Positions 6,384 to 7,005 of a DNA stretch of 7,005 nt are shown piece by piece (the first letter of the stretch is position 1; each line of letters starts with the position of its first letter). The translations under genes were made by a program, and so were the position numbers. This stretch comes from Sulfurovum sp. UBA7648. GTDB taxonomy: Bacteria > Campylobacterota > Campylobacteria > Campylobacterales > Sulfurovaceae. The DNA is taken from assembly GCA_002483605.1 (NCBI GenBank), contig DLIG01000005.1, positions 440 to 7,444 of the forward strand, in the 5' to 3' direction. The notes below the pieces were generated by a model, which was not told the DNA's origin, did not search any database, and saw nothing but the letters and a program-made list of their open reading frames with translations.

Positions 6384-6392
6384 ATTTTGCCC

Positions 6393-6827
6393 TTACCACT
6401 CGAAATATGTTCGTGCTTTATTGATCTGTGAGTAATTTATTTTTCTCTCAACTCCATCAACATCAATTACTATTCCATTATCATCGGCACTTTTTAGCAT
6501 ACCAATAATTTGGCCTTCTTCTGCTATTTTAAGCTTTACCTTTTCATTGAGGGAACTTTGAAAATGGTGAGGTTTTGTGAGTTTTCTCTCAATGCCAGGT
6601 GAACTTACTTCCAGTCTGTAAGCTTGCTCCATTGGTGGATTTACATCCAAAAACAATGAAAGTTCACGAGAAATATCAGCGCAAAGATCTAGATTAACCC
6701 CGCCTTCTTTTGTGATCATAACTCGCAAAATGGTATCATCAAATTCAGTAACTGTCTCTATATCATACAATTTGGCGCCAAAAGAGCCAACAATTTTAGC
6801 AATAGAATCTCTGATCTCATTTTTCAT
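6393..6827 (-). CDS. rimP: Ribosome maturation factor RimP
   Basis: A cytoplasmic assembly factor needed for early maturation of the 30S ribosomal subunit. The 144 residues match the two-domain RimP (DUF150) family. The N-terminal alpha/beta domain has YDIETVTEFDDTILRVMITKE and EGGVNLDLCADISREL (41-56); the hinge carries the signature YRLEVSSPGIERKL (70-83); the C-terminal SH3-like barrel ends INKARTYFEW, the typical Campylobacterota ending. Two adjacent ATGs (6830 and 6827) are possible. AAAGGG (6833-6838) is 5 bases from 6827 but only 2 from 6830, so 6827 is preferred. It overlaps the end of rbfA by 11 bases, consistent with coupled translation of two 30S assembly factors. Confidence 0.96.
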   Translation of the reverse strand: MKNEIRDSIAKIVGSFGAKLYDIETVTEFDDTILRVMITKEGGVNLDLCADISRELSLFLDVNPPMEQAYRLEVSSPGIERKLTKPHHFQSSLNEKVKLKIAEEGQIIGMLKSADDNGIVIDVDGVERKINYSQINKARTYFEW

Positions 6828-7005
6828 CATCGCCCTTTATCTCTTTATGTATTTTAGCAAATAACTCTTCTAGATGACTGATCTTATCTGGTTGCTCGTC
6901 AAATTCAAATGTCATATATGGTGCTTTAAACCACCCTTCGCTTTGCTTGCAATGATTTTGAATATAACCGGAAAGTGAATGAAGTTTTTTGAGGATTATT
7001 TTTTG
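6817..7005 (-). CDS. rbfA: Ribosome-binding factor A, C-terminal 62 residues, cut by the window edge
   Basis: The open frame enters from the right edge in phase and stops with TGA at 6817-6819. The visible part reads QKIILKKLHSLSGYIQNHCK, then GWFKAPYMTFEFDEQPDKIS and HLEELFAKIHKE. It fits the end of the small KH-fold RbfA: a helix, a strand matching the usual RxPELxFxxD segment (here KAPYMTFEFD), then a final helix in the position of RIxxLL. RbfA binds the 30S subunit near helix 1 of 16S rRNA and acts in late maturation and cold adaptation. The identity rests on this modest match and on context, since rbfA-rimP next to infB is a common bacterial arrangement. The overlap with rimP suggests coupling. 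The operon promoter lies outside the window. Confidence 0.8.
   Translation of the reverse strand, partial: QKIILKKLHSLSGYIQNHCKQSEGWFKAPYMTFEFDEQPDKISHLEELFAKIHKEIKGDDEK

Noticed and set aside
6383..6385. ATG at 6385 just before the ribD GTG start
   Set aside because: It is one base out of phase with ribD; the GTG at 6383 has the correctly placed Shine-Dalgarno and gives the conserved N-terminus.

Overview
The window looks like an ordinary chromosomal core region of a Campylobacterota (epsilonproteobacterial) genome. The signs are AT-rich DNA, short proteins with the wording typical of that group (RimP, RibD, UbiE, XseA, and a GroES without the metal-binding tail of Helicobacter), and the order rbfA-rimP-ribD. 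Promoters have a strong extended -10, and the chaperonin operon carries an HspR-type inverted repeat. The sequence alone does not fix the genus. A free-living Sulfurimonas/Sulfurovum-like organism is as plausible as a Campylobacter-like one.

Layout. Bases 1-1486 (minus strand) hold groES followed by groEL; groEL runs off the left edge after 398 codons. Their control region (1487-1733) is shared with a divergent tRNA gene. It contains a textbook sigma-70 promoter for groESL (TTGACA-17-TATAAT), an inverted repeat at 1592-1612 that closely fits the HspR operator HAIR, and a second strong promoter facing the tRNA. A CAU-anticodon tRNA (probably elongator Met) lies at 1734-1810. serS (seryl-tRNA synthetase, 2009-3253) follows on the plus strand with its own promoter.

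serS converges on a five-gene minus-strand run that enters from the right edge: rbfA (partial), rimP, ribD, ubiE, xseA. These genes overlap or are separated by fewer than 10 bases, so they very probably form one transcript with translational coupling. The gap between serS and xseA (3254-3391) holds a compound palindrome made of two inverted dRS3-like hairpin units. It is the only mobile-repeat-like sequence in the window and probably ends xseA transcription.

Functionally, the right-hand operon joins 30S subunit maturation (RbfA, RimP) to riboflavin synthesis (RibD), quinone methylation (UbiE) and DNA repair (XseA). The left half provides protein folding and translation components. I found no defence system, prophage, CRISPR array, insertion sequence or evident new system. 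The most informative items are the HspR-like operator and the compound palindrome.
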